Origin: Thermus igniterrae ATCC 700962
GTDB taxonomy: Bacteria; Deinococcota; Deinococci; Deinococcales; Thermaceae
Assembly: GCF_000376265.1 (NCBI RefSeq)
Contig: NZ_AQWU01000073.1
Coordinates: 35,375 to 99,374, forward strand
Length of the DNA stretch: 64,000 nucleotides
Reading direction: 5' to 3'
In this document: in pieces, positions 17,762 to 25,713 of the stretch
Position numbering within the stretch: the first letter of the stretch is position 1
Layout of the letters: each line of letters begins with the position of its first letter
Program-made: the position numbers and the translations under genes
Notes under the pieces: generated by a model
Database searches by the model: none
What the model was told of the DNA's origin: nothing
What the model saw: only the letters and a program-made list of their open reading frames with translations

Positions 17762-18988
17762 CTACACCACCCACCTTCCCCGGCGCATGAGAGGCACGCG
17801 GGTCCCGTCTTCGTGGAGCCCGTCCACGTCCATCTCCTCGGATCCGATCATCCAGTCCACGTGGACGAGGCTTTCGTTGCCCCCCCGCTTCCGGAAGGCC
17901 TCCCCCGAGGGGCGGCCCTCGAGGTTCTCCTGGTAGGCCTGCCCAAAGGCGATGTGGCTTGCGGCGTTCTCGTCAAACAGGGTGTCAAAGAAGACGAGGC
18001 CCGTTTTGGCGATGGGGTTGTCCGCGGGGACCAGGGCCACCTCGCCCAGGCGCCTCGCCCCCTCGTCCGTGTCCAAAAGCCGCCTCAGCACCTCCTCGCC
18101 CTTCTCGGCCCGCACCTCCACGGCGAAGCCCCTTTCAAACCGGGCGAAGATCCCCTCCACCAGGGTGCCCCCCAGGGCCAGGGGGCGGCTTGCCCGCACC
18201 ACCCCCTCCACCCGCTCCCGGTGGGGGGCGGTGAAGACCTCCTCCGTGGGCAGGTTGGGGTTGCAGAGCCGGCCCCCCTTGGTGGGGGTGGCCCCGCCCT
18301 GCCAGAGGTGCCCCTCGGCGAGGCCCACCACGAGGTCCGTCCCCGGCCCCTTGAAGTGGAGGGCGTGGAAGCGGCGGGCGTTCAGGTAGGCCACCTTTTC
18401 GTGAAGGGCGCGGTTGTGGGCTTCCCAGGCGGCGATGGGGTCTTCCTGGTCGGCCCGGGTGGCCTGGAAGATGGCCTCCCAGAGCCTCCTCACCGCCTCC
18501 TCCTCGGGGAGGCCTGGGAAGACCGCCCTCGCCCAGCCGGGGTGGGCGAAGGGGACGATGGTCCAGTTGGTGACGAACTCGGTGATGGCCTCGAGGGCGG
18601 GCTTGTAGGCGCGGGCGTTGGCCTTTTGCGCCCGGCCCACCTTCTCCGGGGGAAGCCCCTCCAGGGCCTTGGGGTCGCTTCCCGAGACGGCAAGCCTCGC
18701 TGCCCCTTCCCTAAAGGCCCTCGCCATCCCCTCGTAGAGCCAGGCCGGGGCCTTGTCCAACCCCTCCTCCGGCGCCAGGGCGAGGCGCTTGCGGGCAAGT
18801 TCCTGGTCCCCGTAGATCACGGTGAAGAGGCTCGCCCCCTCCCGGTAGGCCTTCTCCGCGAGGAGGCGCACGAAGTCCACGGCCTCAATGGGGGCGGTGG
18901 CGATGACCTCCTGCCCCTTCTCCAGGTTGAGCCCCACGCGGATGGCGAGTTCGGCGAGCTTTTCCAGGTTGCGCTTGAAGGCGTCCAC
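17762..18988 (-). CDS. Aminopeptidase T (M29 metallopeptidase)
   Basis: This 408-aa cytoplasmic aminopeptidase, at the length I recall for T. thermophilus AmpT, uses two metal ions (zinc or cobalt). The metal-binding C-terminal half includes LAEGHLWQGGA, PTEEVFTAPHR, LVEGIFARF and VHVDWMIGSEEMDVDG, where His and Asp ligands lie. The start is GTG at 18986-18988, giving (M)DAFKRNLEKLAELAI; there is no better ATG. Upstream by 31 bp is a small hydrophobic ORF on the same strand, which may be co-transcribed. Only a weak ribosome-binding site is seen. Confidence 0.95.
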   Translation of the reverse strand: MDAFKRNLEKLAELAIRVGLNLEKGQEVIATAPIEAVDFVRLLAEKAYREGASLFTVIYGDQELARKRLALAPEEGLDKAPAWLYEGMARAFREGAARLAVSGSDPKALEGLPPEKVGRAQKANARAYKPALEAITEFVTNWTIVPFAHPGWARAVFPGLPEEEAVRRLWEAIFQATRADQEDPIAAWEAHNRALHEKVAYLNARRFHALHFKGPGTDLVVGLAEGHLWQGGATPTKGGRLCNPNLPTEEVFTAPHRERVEGVVRASRPLALGGTLVEGIFARFERGFAVEVRAEKGEEVLRRLLDTDEGARRLGEVALVPADNPIAKTGLVFFDTLFDENAASHIAFGQAYQENLEGRPSGEAFRKRGGNESLVHVDWMIGSEEMDVDGLHEDGTRVPLMRRGRWVV

Positions 18989-19019
18989 GCCCCAAGTCTT
19001 CGCCCGGAAGGGCCTTCCG

Positions 19020-19151
19020 TCAAGGCCTGGGGCAGCTTCGGGGCCGGGCGAGGAGGAGGGCGAGGCCCGCGAGGAGGAGGAGGAAGGGGCGGTAGGCCTC
19101 GAGGGCCACCCCCAAGGCGGCCAGGGCGAGGGCCAGGAGGTAGCGGAGCAT
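19020..19151 (-). CDS. Small hydrophobic membrane protein (43 aa)
   Basis: The ORF starts at ATG 19149-19151, 6 nt after TAGAAT, a leaderless arrangement shared by several genes here. It encodes two hydrophobic stretches, LLALALAALGVAL and FLLLLAGLALLLA, joined by EAYRP, followed by a short basic Pro/Cys tail. This would make a two-helix membrane peptide. I do not recognise a family. The properly placed promoter element and co-direction with ampT are the main evidence that it is a gene. Confidence 0.5.
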   Translation of the reverse strand: MLRYLLALALAALGVALEAYRPFLLLLAGLALLLARPRSCPRP

Positions 19152-19157
19152 GCTCCC

Positions 19158-19163
19158 ATTCTA
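19158..19163 (-). promoter_or_regulatory. -10 box (TAGAAT) for the small membrane protein and ampT
   Basis: TAGAAT on the minus strand ends 6 nt before the ATG at 19151. It is the only good promoter element seen upstream of ampT. No -35 is obvious. The divergent por gene has TAGGGT repeats at 19196-19206 on the other strand. Confidence 0.5.
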
Positions 19164-19219
19164 CCCCTGGGACATTCCTCACCTGGGGGAGGGGATAGGG
19201 TAGGGTAGAGGTGAAGCCT

Positions 19220-22200
19220 ATGCGCCCCATCACCGTGGACGGCAACGAGGCGGTGGCCCGGGTGGCCTACCGCCTGAGCGAGGTCATCGCCATCTACCCC
19301 ATCACCCCCAGCAGCCCCATGGCCGAGCTTTCCGACGAGTGGGCGGCCAAGGGGGAACCCAACCTCTTCGGCCTGGTGCCCAAGGTGGTGGAGATGCAGT
19401 CCGAAGGGGGGGCGGCTGGGGCCTTGCACGGGGCTTTGCAGGAAGGGGTTCTCGCCACCACCTTCACCGCCAGCCAGGGCCTCCTCCTCATGATCCCCGA
19501 CATGTACAAGATCGCCGGGCAGGCCCTCCCCGGGGTGATCCACGTGGCCGCCCGGGCTCTGGCCACCCACGCCCTCTCCATCTTCGGGGACCACCAGGAC
19601 CTCTACGCCGTGCGCCCCACGGGGTGGGCCATCCTGGTCTCCGACTCCGTGCAGGCGGCCCAGGACCTGGCGGCCGTCGCCCACGTGGCGGCCCTAAAGG
19701 CCAGCCTTCCTTTCCTCCACGCCATGGACGGCTTCCGCACCTCCCACGAGGTGCAGAAGATCCAGCCCCTCTCCGACCGGGAGCTCAAGGCCCTTTTCCC
19801 CTACGAGGCCCTCGAGGCCTTCCGCAAGCGGGCCCTCACCCCCGAGGCCCCCGTGATCCGGGGCACGGCGCAAAACCCCGACCACTACTTCCAAAACCGC
19901 GAGGCCATCAACCCCTACTACCTGCGCCTCCCCCGGGTGGTCCAGGAGGCCATGGACCGCTTCGCCGAGGTCACGGGCCGGCGCTACCGCCCCTACGAGT
20001 ACGTGGGCCACCCGGAGGCGGAGCGGGTGGTGGTGGTCATGGGCTCCGCCTCCTTGGCGGTGGAGGAGGCGGTGGCCCACCTCCTGGAGCGGGGGGAGAA
20101 GGTGGGGATGGTGCGGGTGCGCCTCTTTCGCCCCTTCCACCCGGAGGGTTTCCTGGCGGCCGTCCCGGCCACCGCCCGCAAGGTGGCGGTCCTGGACCGG
20201 GGCAAGGAGCCGGGGGCCGTGGGGGAGCCCCTCTTCCAGGAGGTGGCGGCCGCCTTCGCCCTCCGGGGCCAAGGGGTGCCCCTCCTGGTGGGCGGGCGCT
20301 ACGGGCTTTCCTCCAAGGAGTTCACCCCGGCCATGGCCCTGGGGGTCTTCGCGGAGCTGGAGAAGGACCGCCCCCGCCACGGCTTCACCGTGGGCATCGT
20401 GGACGACGTCACAGGGTCAAGCCTCCCCTACCCCGAGGTGGACTTTGAGGACCCGGCCTCCGTGCGGGCGGTCTTCTTCGCCTTGGGCTCCGACGGCACC
20501 GTCTCCGCCAACAAGAACACCATCAAGATCATCGGGGAGGAGACCCCCCTCTTCGCCCAGGGGTACTTCGTCTACGACTCCAAGAAGTCGGGCTCCCGCA
20601 CGGTGAGCCACCTGCGCTTCGGCCCCAACCCCCTGAACAAGCCCTACCTGGTCCAGCGGGCGAGCTTCGTGGGGGTCCACCAGTGGGGTTTTTTGCAAAG
20701 GCTCCCCATGCTGGGGGTGGCCGAGGAGGGGGCCACGGTCCTCCTCAACAGCCCCTACCCCAAGGAGGAGGTCTGGGACCGGTTGCCTAGGCCGGTGCAG
20801 GAGGAGATCCTCAGGAAGAACCTGAAGGTCTACGTGGTGAACGCCTACGAGCTCGCCCGGAAGGTGGGCCTCCCCGGGCGCATCAACACCATCATGCAGG
20901 CCGCCTTCTTCAAGCTCTCCGGGGTCCTCCCCGAGGAGGAGGCCAAGGCCCGCATCAAGAAGGGCATTGAGAAGAGCTACGGCAAGCGGGGCAGGGCCGT
21001 TTTGGAGCGCAACTTCCAGGCGGTGGACCTGGGCTTTTCCGCGGTGGAACCCCTCCCCATCCCAGGCCAGGTGACCTCCACCCAGGAGCTCATCCCCCCC
21101 ATGGTGGGGGAGGCCCCGCCCTTCGTGCGGGAGGTCCTCGGGCCCATCGCCCTGGGCCTTGGCGACACCCTTCCCGTCTCCGCCTTCCCCCCGGACGGCA
21201 CTTTCCCCACGGGCACCGCCCGCTACGAGAAGCGGGGCATCGCCGAGTTCGTGCCCACCTGGGACCCCAACGTCTGCGTGCAGTGCGGGAAGTGCGTTTT
21301 GGTCTGCCCCCACGCGGTCATCCGGGCCAAGGTGGTGCCGGAGGAGGCCCTGGCCCAGGCCCCGGAGGGTTTCCCCCACCGCAAGGCCATGTGGAAGGAG
21401 CTTTCCGGGGCCTACACCCTGGCCATCAGCCCCGATGACTGCACGGGCTGCTCCCTGTGCGTGGAGGTCTGCCCCGCCAAGGACAAGCGCAACCCCAGCC
21501 GCAAGGCCCTGAACTTGGCCCCGCGCCTGGAGGTGCGCGAGGCCATGAACCGCCACTGGGACTTCTTCCTCACCCTGCCCGAAACCCCTAGGGCGGACCT
21601 GAAGCTCCACACGGTGAAGGACGTGCAGCTTTTGGAGCCCCTTTTTGAGTTCCCTGGGGCCTGTGCGGGGTGTGGGGAGACCCCTTACCTGAGGCTTCTT
21701 TCCCAGCTTTTCGGCGACCGGCTGGTGATCGCCAACGCCACCGGGTGCAGCTCCATCTACGGGGGCAACCTGCCCACCACCCCCTGGAGCAAGAACAGGG
21801 AAGGCCGGGGCCCCGCCTGGGCCAACTCCCTCTTTGAGGACAACGCCGAGTTTGGCCTGGGCATGCGCCTGGCCCTGGACAAGAAGGCGGAGTACGCCCG
21901 AAGCCTCCTTCCCGTCTTCCGCCAGACCCTGGGGGAGGAGCTGGTAGCGCGGCTTCTTGAGCCCGTGGGCCCGGAGGCCCTGGAGGCGAGGCGGCAGGAC
22001 GTGGCCCTTCTCCGAGAGCGGCTAAGGGGCCTGGACGACCCCAGGGCCCGGGACCTTCTGGCGGTGGCGGACGCCCTCATCCCTCACTCGGTCTGGATCG
22101 TGGGCGGGGATGGCTGGGCCTACGACATCGGCTACGGGGGGTTGGACCACGTGCTGGCCAGCGGGGCCAACGTGAAGGTCCTGGTCCTGGACACCGAGGT

Positions 22201-22726
22201 CTACTCCAACACCGGCGGCCAGGCCTCCAAGGCCACGGGCCTGGGGGCGGTGGCCAAGTTCGCCATGGCCGGCAAGCCCACCCCCAAGAAGGACCTGGCC
22301 TTCATGGCCATGAGCTACGGGCACGTGTACGTGGCCCAGATCGCCATGGGGGCCAACGACGCCCACACCGTGCGGGCCTTCCTGGAGGCGGAGGCCCACC
22401 AGGGTCCCGCCCTCCTCATCGCCTACAGCCACTGCATCGCCCACGGCATTGACATGGCCAAGGGCATGGACCACCAGAAGCTGGCCGAGCGCGCGGGGTA
22501 CTGGCCCCTTTTCCGCTACCTGCCGGGGCAGGGGCTTTTCCTGGATTCCAAGCCCCCCACCCTGCCCCTAAGGGAGTACCTCTATGCGGAAAACCGCTAC
22601 CGTCTGCTCCTCCAGACCCACCCCGAGGAGGCGGAGGTCTTCTTGAAGGCGGCGGAGGAGGCGGTGCGGGCCCGGTGGGAAAGGCTTTCCCGCATGGCCA
22701 GCGCCCCTGAGGCGGTGGCGGGTTAA
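19220..22726 (+). CDS. nifJ: Pyruvate:ferredoxin (flavodoxin) oxidoreductase, single-chain NifJ type
   Basis: This 1168-aa thiamine-diphosphate enzyme converts pyruvate and CoA to acetyl-CoA, CO2 and reduced ferredoxin. Domain I has AYRLSEVIAIYPITPSSPMAEL. The inserted ferredoxin domain has CVQCGKCVLVCPHA and CTGCSLCVEVCPAK. The proximal cluster is at CAGCGETPY. The ThDP-binding part has GGDGWAYDIGYGGLDH and LDTEVYSNTGGQ. GAGGTG at 19208-19213 supports ATG 19220 over GTG 19211. It is followed 11 bp later by the DHODH-like gene. Such an oxygen-sensitive enzyme suggests low-oxygen growth, and it could share ferredoxin with the aldehyde oxidoreductase at 60 kb. Confidence 0.96.
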   Translation: MRPITVDGNEAVARVAYRLSEVIAIYPITPSSPMAELSDEWAAKGEPNLFGLVPKVVEMQSEGGAAGALHGALQEGVLATTFTASQGLLLMIPDMYKIAGQALPGVIHVAARALATHALSIFGDHQDLYAVRPTGWAILVSDSVQAAQDLAAVAHVAALKASLPFLHAMDGFRTSHEVQKIQPLSDRELKALFPYEALEAFRKRALTPEAPVIRGTAQNPDHYFQNREAINPYYLRLPRVVQEAMDRFAEVTGRRYRPYEYVGHPEAERVVVVMGSASLAVEEAVAHLLERGEKVGMVRVRLFRPFHPEGFLAAVPATARKVAVLDRGKEPGAVGEPLFQEVAAAFALRGQGVPLLVGGRYGLSSKEFTPAMALGVFAELEKDRPRHGFTVGIVDDVTGSSLPYPEVDFEDPASVRAVFFALGSDGTVSANKNTIKIIGEETPLFAQGYFVYDSKKSGSRTVSHLRFGPNPLNKPYLVQRASFVGVHQWGFLQRLPMLGVAEEGATVLLNSPYPKEEVWDRLPRPVQEEILRKNLKVYVVNAYELARKVGLPGRINTIMQAAFFKLSGVLPEEEAKARIKKGIEKSYGKRGRAVLERNFQAVDLGFSAVEPLPIPGQVTSTQELIPPMVGEAPPFVREVLGPIALGLGDTLPVSAFPPDGTFPTGTARYEKRGIAEFVPTWDPNVCVQCGKCVLVCPHAVIRAKVVPEEALAQAPEGFPHRKAMWKELSGAYTLAISPDDCTGCSLCVEVCPAKDKRNPSRKALNLAPRLEVREAMNRHWDFFLTLPETPRADLKLHTVKDVQLLEPLFEFPGACAGCGETPYLRLLSQLFGDRLVIANATGCSSIYGGNLPTTPWSKNREGRGPAWANSLFEDNAEFGLGMRLALDKKAEYARSLLPVFRQTLGEELVARLLEPVGPEALEARRQDVALLRERLRGLDDPRARDLLAVADALIPHSVWIVGGDGWAYDIGYGGLDHVLASGANVKVLVLDTEVYSNTGGQASKATGLGAVAKFAMAGKPTPKKDLAFMAMSYGHVYVAQIAMGANDAHTVRAFLEAEAHQGPALLIAYSHCIAHGIDMAKGMDHQKLAERAGYWPLFRYLPGQGLFLDSKPPTLPLREYLYAENRYRLLLQTHPEEAEVFLKAAEEAVRARWERLSRMASAPEAVAG

Positions 22727-22737
22727 GGAGGGCGAGG

Positions 22738-23736
22738 ATGGACCTTAGGACCACGTATCTGGGTTTGGCCTTGGAGCATCCCCTGGTGGCCTCGGCTTCC
22801 CCCCTTACGGAGAAGCTGGATGGGTTTTTGCGCCTCGAGGACGGCGGGGCCGCGGCCATCGTCATGCACTCCCTCTTTGAAGAGCAGATTACCTTGGAGG
22901 AAGAGCTCCTGGACCACTACCTCCACTACGGCCACGAGAGCTACGCCGAGGCCCTCACCTACTTCCCCAAGGCCTCGGAGTACCGCCTCACCCCCGAGCG
23001 CCACCTGGACCTCCTCGCCCGGGCCAAGGAGCGGGTTTCCGTGCCCATCATCGCCAGCCTGAACGGGATAAGCCGGGGAGGCTGGGTGGAGTACGCCAGG
23101 CTCCTGGAGGAGGCGGGGGCCGACGCCATTGAGCTCAACCTCTACTACATCCCCACCGACCCCCTCCTCTCGGGCGCCGAGGTGGAGGCCATGTACCTGG
23201 ACACCATCCGGGCGGTGGTGGAGGCGGTTAAGGTGCCGGTGGCGGTGAAGGTGGGCCACGCCTTTACCGCCTTCGCTCACTTCGCCAAGCGGGTGGAGGC
23301 CACGGGGGCCAAGGCCCTGGTCCTCTTCAACCGCTTCTACCAGCCGGATTTTGACCTGGAGGGCCTTTCCGTGGTGCCCACCCTCACCCTATCCCGGCCC
23401 TACGAGGCCTTGCTCCGGGTTCACTGGATTGCCCTCCTCTACGGGCGGGTGGGCCTGGAGCTGGCCCTCACCGGGGGGGTGCACTCGGGGAAGGAGGCGG
23501 TGAAGGGCCTTTTGGCCGGGGCCCAGGTGGTCATGATGACCTCGGCCGTTCTGGAAAAGGGACCGGGCCACTTCCGCACGGTGCTGGCCGAGCTGAAGGC
23601 CTTCATGGAGGAGAGGGAGTACGCCAGCGTGGCGGAGATGCGCGGGGTCATGAGCTACCAGAAGGTGGCCGAGCCCGCCGCCTTTGAACGGGCCAACTAC
23701 CTCAGGGTTCTGGGCTCGTACCGCCTCCTTCCCTGA
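22738..23736 (+). CDS. Dihydroorotate-dehydrogenase-like flavoprotein
   Basis: This 332-aa TIM-barrel protein is of the DHODH/dihydropyrimidine-dehydrogenase type often found beside nifJ. It opens TTYLGLALEHPLVASASPLT, with PIIASLNGISRGGW, VPVAVKVGHAFTAF and ELALTGGVHSGKEAVKGLLAGA, the last being the FMN phosphate site. The usual NxSCPN catalytic segment is replaced by ELNLYYIP, so no catalytic Cys is present there. GGAGGG lies upstream of the ATG, 11 bp after the nifJ stop. It is probably not the pyrimidine-pathway enzyme; the true substrate is unknown. Its 3' end overlaps the convergent HARE-HTH gene by 35 bp. Confidence 0.82.
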   Translation: MDLRTTYLGLALEHPLVASASPLTEKLDGFLRLEDGGAAAIVMHSLFEEQITLEEELLDHYLHYGHESYAEALTYFPKASEYRLTPERHLDLLARAKERVSVPIIASLNGISRGGWVEYARLLEEAGADAIELNLYYIPTDPLLSGAEVEAMYLDTIRAVVEAVKVPVAVKVGHAFTAFAHFAKRVEATGAKALVLFNRFYQPDFDLEGLSVVPTLTLSRPYEALLRVHWIALLYGRVGLELALTGGVHSGKEAVKGLLAGAQVVMMTSAVLEKGPGHFRTVLAELKAFMEEREYASVAEMRGVMSYQKVAEPAAFERANYLRVLGSYRLLP

Positions 23737-23950
23737 GGGCGTAGAGGCCTTTCCCCAGGGCCACCACTGGGCTGTGGTGCCAGCGGGCCAGGGCCGCCAG
23801 GCGGACCTTGGCGATTTTCTCCGGCTCCTTGACCCTTTCCCAAAGCCCCCCTTCCTTGAGGCGGCGGCCGATCTCCGTGTAGTGGAGGGGTCTGCCCGCC
23901 TCCTTGAGCATCTCCACCACGGCTTTGCGGAACCGGTCTGGCCTGGGCAT
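23702..23950 (-). CDS. Small stand-alone HARE-HTH winged-helix protein
   Basis: 82 aa. The pattern FRKAVVEMLKEAGRPLHYTEIGRRL...GLW...KIAKVRLAALARWHHSPVVALGKGLYALRE matches the HARE-HTH fold, thought to link DNA-binding or restriction proteins to modified DNA or polymerase complexes. Here it forms the whole protein. It is divergent from polX across 35 bp, with TATACT 13 nt before its ATG. The pairing with a repair polymerase hints at a DNA-related role, but this is inference. Confidence 0.72.
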   Translation of the reverse strand: MPRPDRFRKAVVEMLKEAGRPLHYTEIGRRLKEGGLWERVKEPEKIAKVRLAALARWHHSPVVALGKGLYALREGGGTSPEP

Positions 23951-23963
23951 GGGCGTTAGGGGG

Positions 23964-23969
23964 AGTATA
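23964..23969 (-). promoter_or_regulatory. -10 box (TATACT) for the HARE-HTH gene
   Basis: TATACT on the minus strand stands 13 nt before the ATG at 23950 and predicts a leader of about 6 nt. It is only 4 bp away from the -10 box of the divergent polX gene. Confidence 0.5.
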
Positions 23970-23973
23970 CCCG

Positions 23974-23979
23974 TATAGT
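23974..23979 (+). promoter_or_regulatory. -10 box (TATAGT) of polX, leaderless type
   Basis: TATAGT ends 6 nt before the polX ATG; the spacer GGGGGC is not a useful ribosome-binding site. Transcription is expected to start at the ATG itself. Confidence 0.6.
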
Positions 23980-23985
23980 GGGGGC

Positions 23986-25713
23986 ATGAGGAACCAGGAG
24001 CTGGCTCGCATCTTTGAGGAGATCGGCCTGATGAGCGAGTTCCTGGGGGATAACCCCTTCCGGGTGCGGGCCTACCACCAAGCGGCCCGCACCCTTTACG
24101 ACCTGGATATCCCCATAGAGGAGGTGGCTGCCAGGGGCAAGGAGGCCCTCCTGGCCCTTCCCGGCATCGGCCCTGACCTGGCCGAAAAGGTCCTGGAGTT
24201 CCTGGCCACGGGCCGGGTGGGGAAGCACGAGGAGCTTGCCGCCCGGGTGCCCCGGGGGGTCCTAAGGGTCATGGAGGTTCCGGGGGTAGGCCCCAAGACC
24301 GCCCGGCTCCTCTATGAGGCCCTGGGGGTGGACTCCCTGGAGAAGCTCAAGGAGGCCCTGGACCGGGGGGACCTCCTGCGCCTTAAGGGGTTCGGCGCCA
24401 AAAAGGCGGAGCGCATCCGGGAAGGGCTTTCCCTGGCCCAGGCCGCGGGCAAAAGGCGCCCCCTGGGGGCGGTGCTTTCCCTGGGGCGTAGCCTCCTGGA
24501 GGCCATCCGCCAGCTCCCCGGGGTGGAGGGGGCGGAGCTTTGCGGCTCCGCACGGCGCTACAAGGACACCGTGGGGGACCTGGACTACCTGGTGGCCAGC
24601 AAGGAAGGGGAACGGGTGGTGGCGGGCTTCGTGCGTCTTCCCCAGGTGAAGGAGGTCTACGCCGAGGGCAGGGAGCGGGCCACGGTCTTCCTCAAAAACG
24701 GGCTCCAGGTGGACCTGCGGGTGGTCCCCCCAGAGAGCTGGGGATCAGGGCTGCAGTACCTCACAGGGAGCAAGGAGCATTCCATCAAGCTTCGCACCCT
24801 GGCCCAGGAAAAGGGCCTGAAGCTTTCCGAGTACGGCGTCTTCCGCGGGGAGGAGCGCCTGGCGGGGGAGACGGAGGAGGGGGTGTATGCCGCCCTGGGC
24901 CTTCCCTACATCCCCCCACCCCTGCGGGAGGACCAGGGGGAGATAGAGGCCGCCCTGGCGGGCAGGCTCCCCAAGCTTTTGGAGCTTTCCCAGATCAAGG
25001 GTGACCTCCAGGTCCACTCCACCTACTCCGACGGCCAGAACACCCTGGAGGAGCTCTGGGAGGCGGCCAAGGCCCTGGGCTACCAATACCTGGGCCTCAC
25101 CGACCACTCCCCGGCGGTGCGGGTGGCCGGTGGACCAAGCCCGGAGGAGGCCCTTAGGCGGGTGGAGGCCATCCGCCGCTTTAATGAGGCCCACGGCCCT
25201 CCCTACCTCCTGGCGGGGGCGGAGGTGGACATAAGGCCCGACGGCTCCCTGGACTACCCGGACTGGGTCCTGCGGGAGCTGGACCTGGTCCTCATCTCCA
25301 TCCACTCCCAGTTCCGCCTCCCCAAGGCCGACCAGACCCGGCGCATCCTCCGGGCCCTGGAAAACCCCTACGTCCACGTGCTGGCCCACCCCACGGCCAG
25401 GCTTCTCGGGCGCCGCCCCTCCATAGAGGCCGACTGGGAGGCCATCTTCGCCAAGGCCCTGGAGAAGGGGGTAGCGGTGGAGATAGACGGCTACTACGAC
25501 CGCATGGACCTCCCCGACGACCTGGCCCGCCTGGCCTACGGGATGGGGCTTTGGATCAGCCTCTCCACCGATGCCCACCAGGTGGAGCACCTGCGCTTCA
25601 TGGAGCTGGCCGTGGGCACGGCGCAGCGGGCCTGGATTGGTCCTGAGCGGGTGCTGAACGTCCTCTCCTACCAGGAGCTACTGGCCTGGCTCAAAGCCCG
25701 GCGAGGGCCTTAG
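23986..25713 (+). CDS. polX: Family X DNA polymerase with PHP domain
   Basis: This 575-aa repair polymerase has the length I recall for T. thermophilus PolX. Two helix-hairpin-helix segments are seen (ALPGIGPDLAEKVL, EVPGVGPKTARLLYEAL). The nucleotidyltransferase core has GSARRYKDTVGDLDYLV with Asp198 and Asp200, and a third Asp near 243 in LQVDLRVV. The C-terminal PHP domain starts DLQVHSTYSDG and includes LTDHSP and DAHQ metal-binding positions, giving 3'-5' exonuclease and AP-site activities in the family. It is probably active in base-excision repair, and its 3' end overlaps the uracil-DNA glycosylase gene by 23 bp on the opposite strand. Confidence 0.96.
   Translation: MRNQELARIFEEIGLMSEFLGDNPFRVRAYHQAARTLYDLDIPIEEVAARGKEALLALPGIGPDLAEKVLEFLATGRVGKHEELAARVPRGVLRVMEVPGVGPKTARLLYEALGVDSLEKLKEALDRGDLLRLKGFGAKKAERIREGLSLAQAAGKRRPLGAVLSLGRSLLEAIRQLPGVEGAELCGSARRYKDTVGDLDYLVASKEGERVVAGFVRLPQVKEVYAEGRERATVFLKNGLQVDLRVVPPESWGSGLQYLTGSKEHSIKLRTLAQEKGLKLSEYGVFRGEERLAGETEEGVYAALGLPYIPPPLREDQGEIEAALAGRLPKLLELSQIKGDLQVHSTYSDGQNTLEELWEAAKALGYQYLGLTDHSPAVRVAGGPSPEEALRRVEAIRRFNEAHGPPYLLAGAEVDIRPDGSLDYPDWVLRELDLVLISIHSQFRLPKADQTRRILRALENPYVHVLAHPTARLLGRRPSIEADWEAIFAKALEKGVAVEIDGYYDRMDLPDDLARLAYGMGLWISLSTDAHQVEHLRFMELAVGTAQRAWIGPERVLNVLSYQELLAWLKARRGP

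Noticed and set aside
19211..19219. GTG 19211 as the start of the pyruvate oxidoreductase
   Set aside because: It lies inside the GAGGTG ribosome-binding site that serves ATG 19220, and the family opens at RPITVDGNEA.
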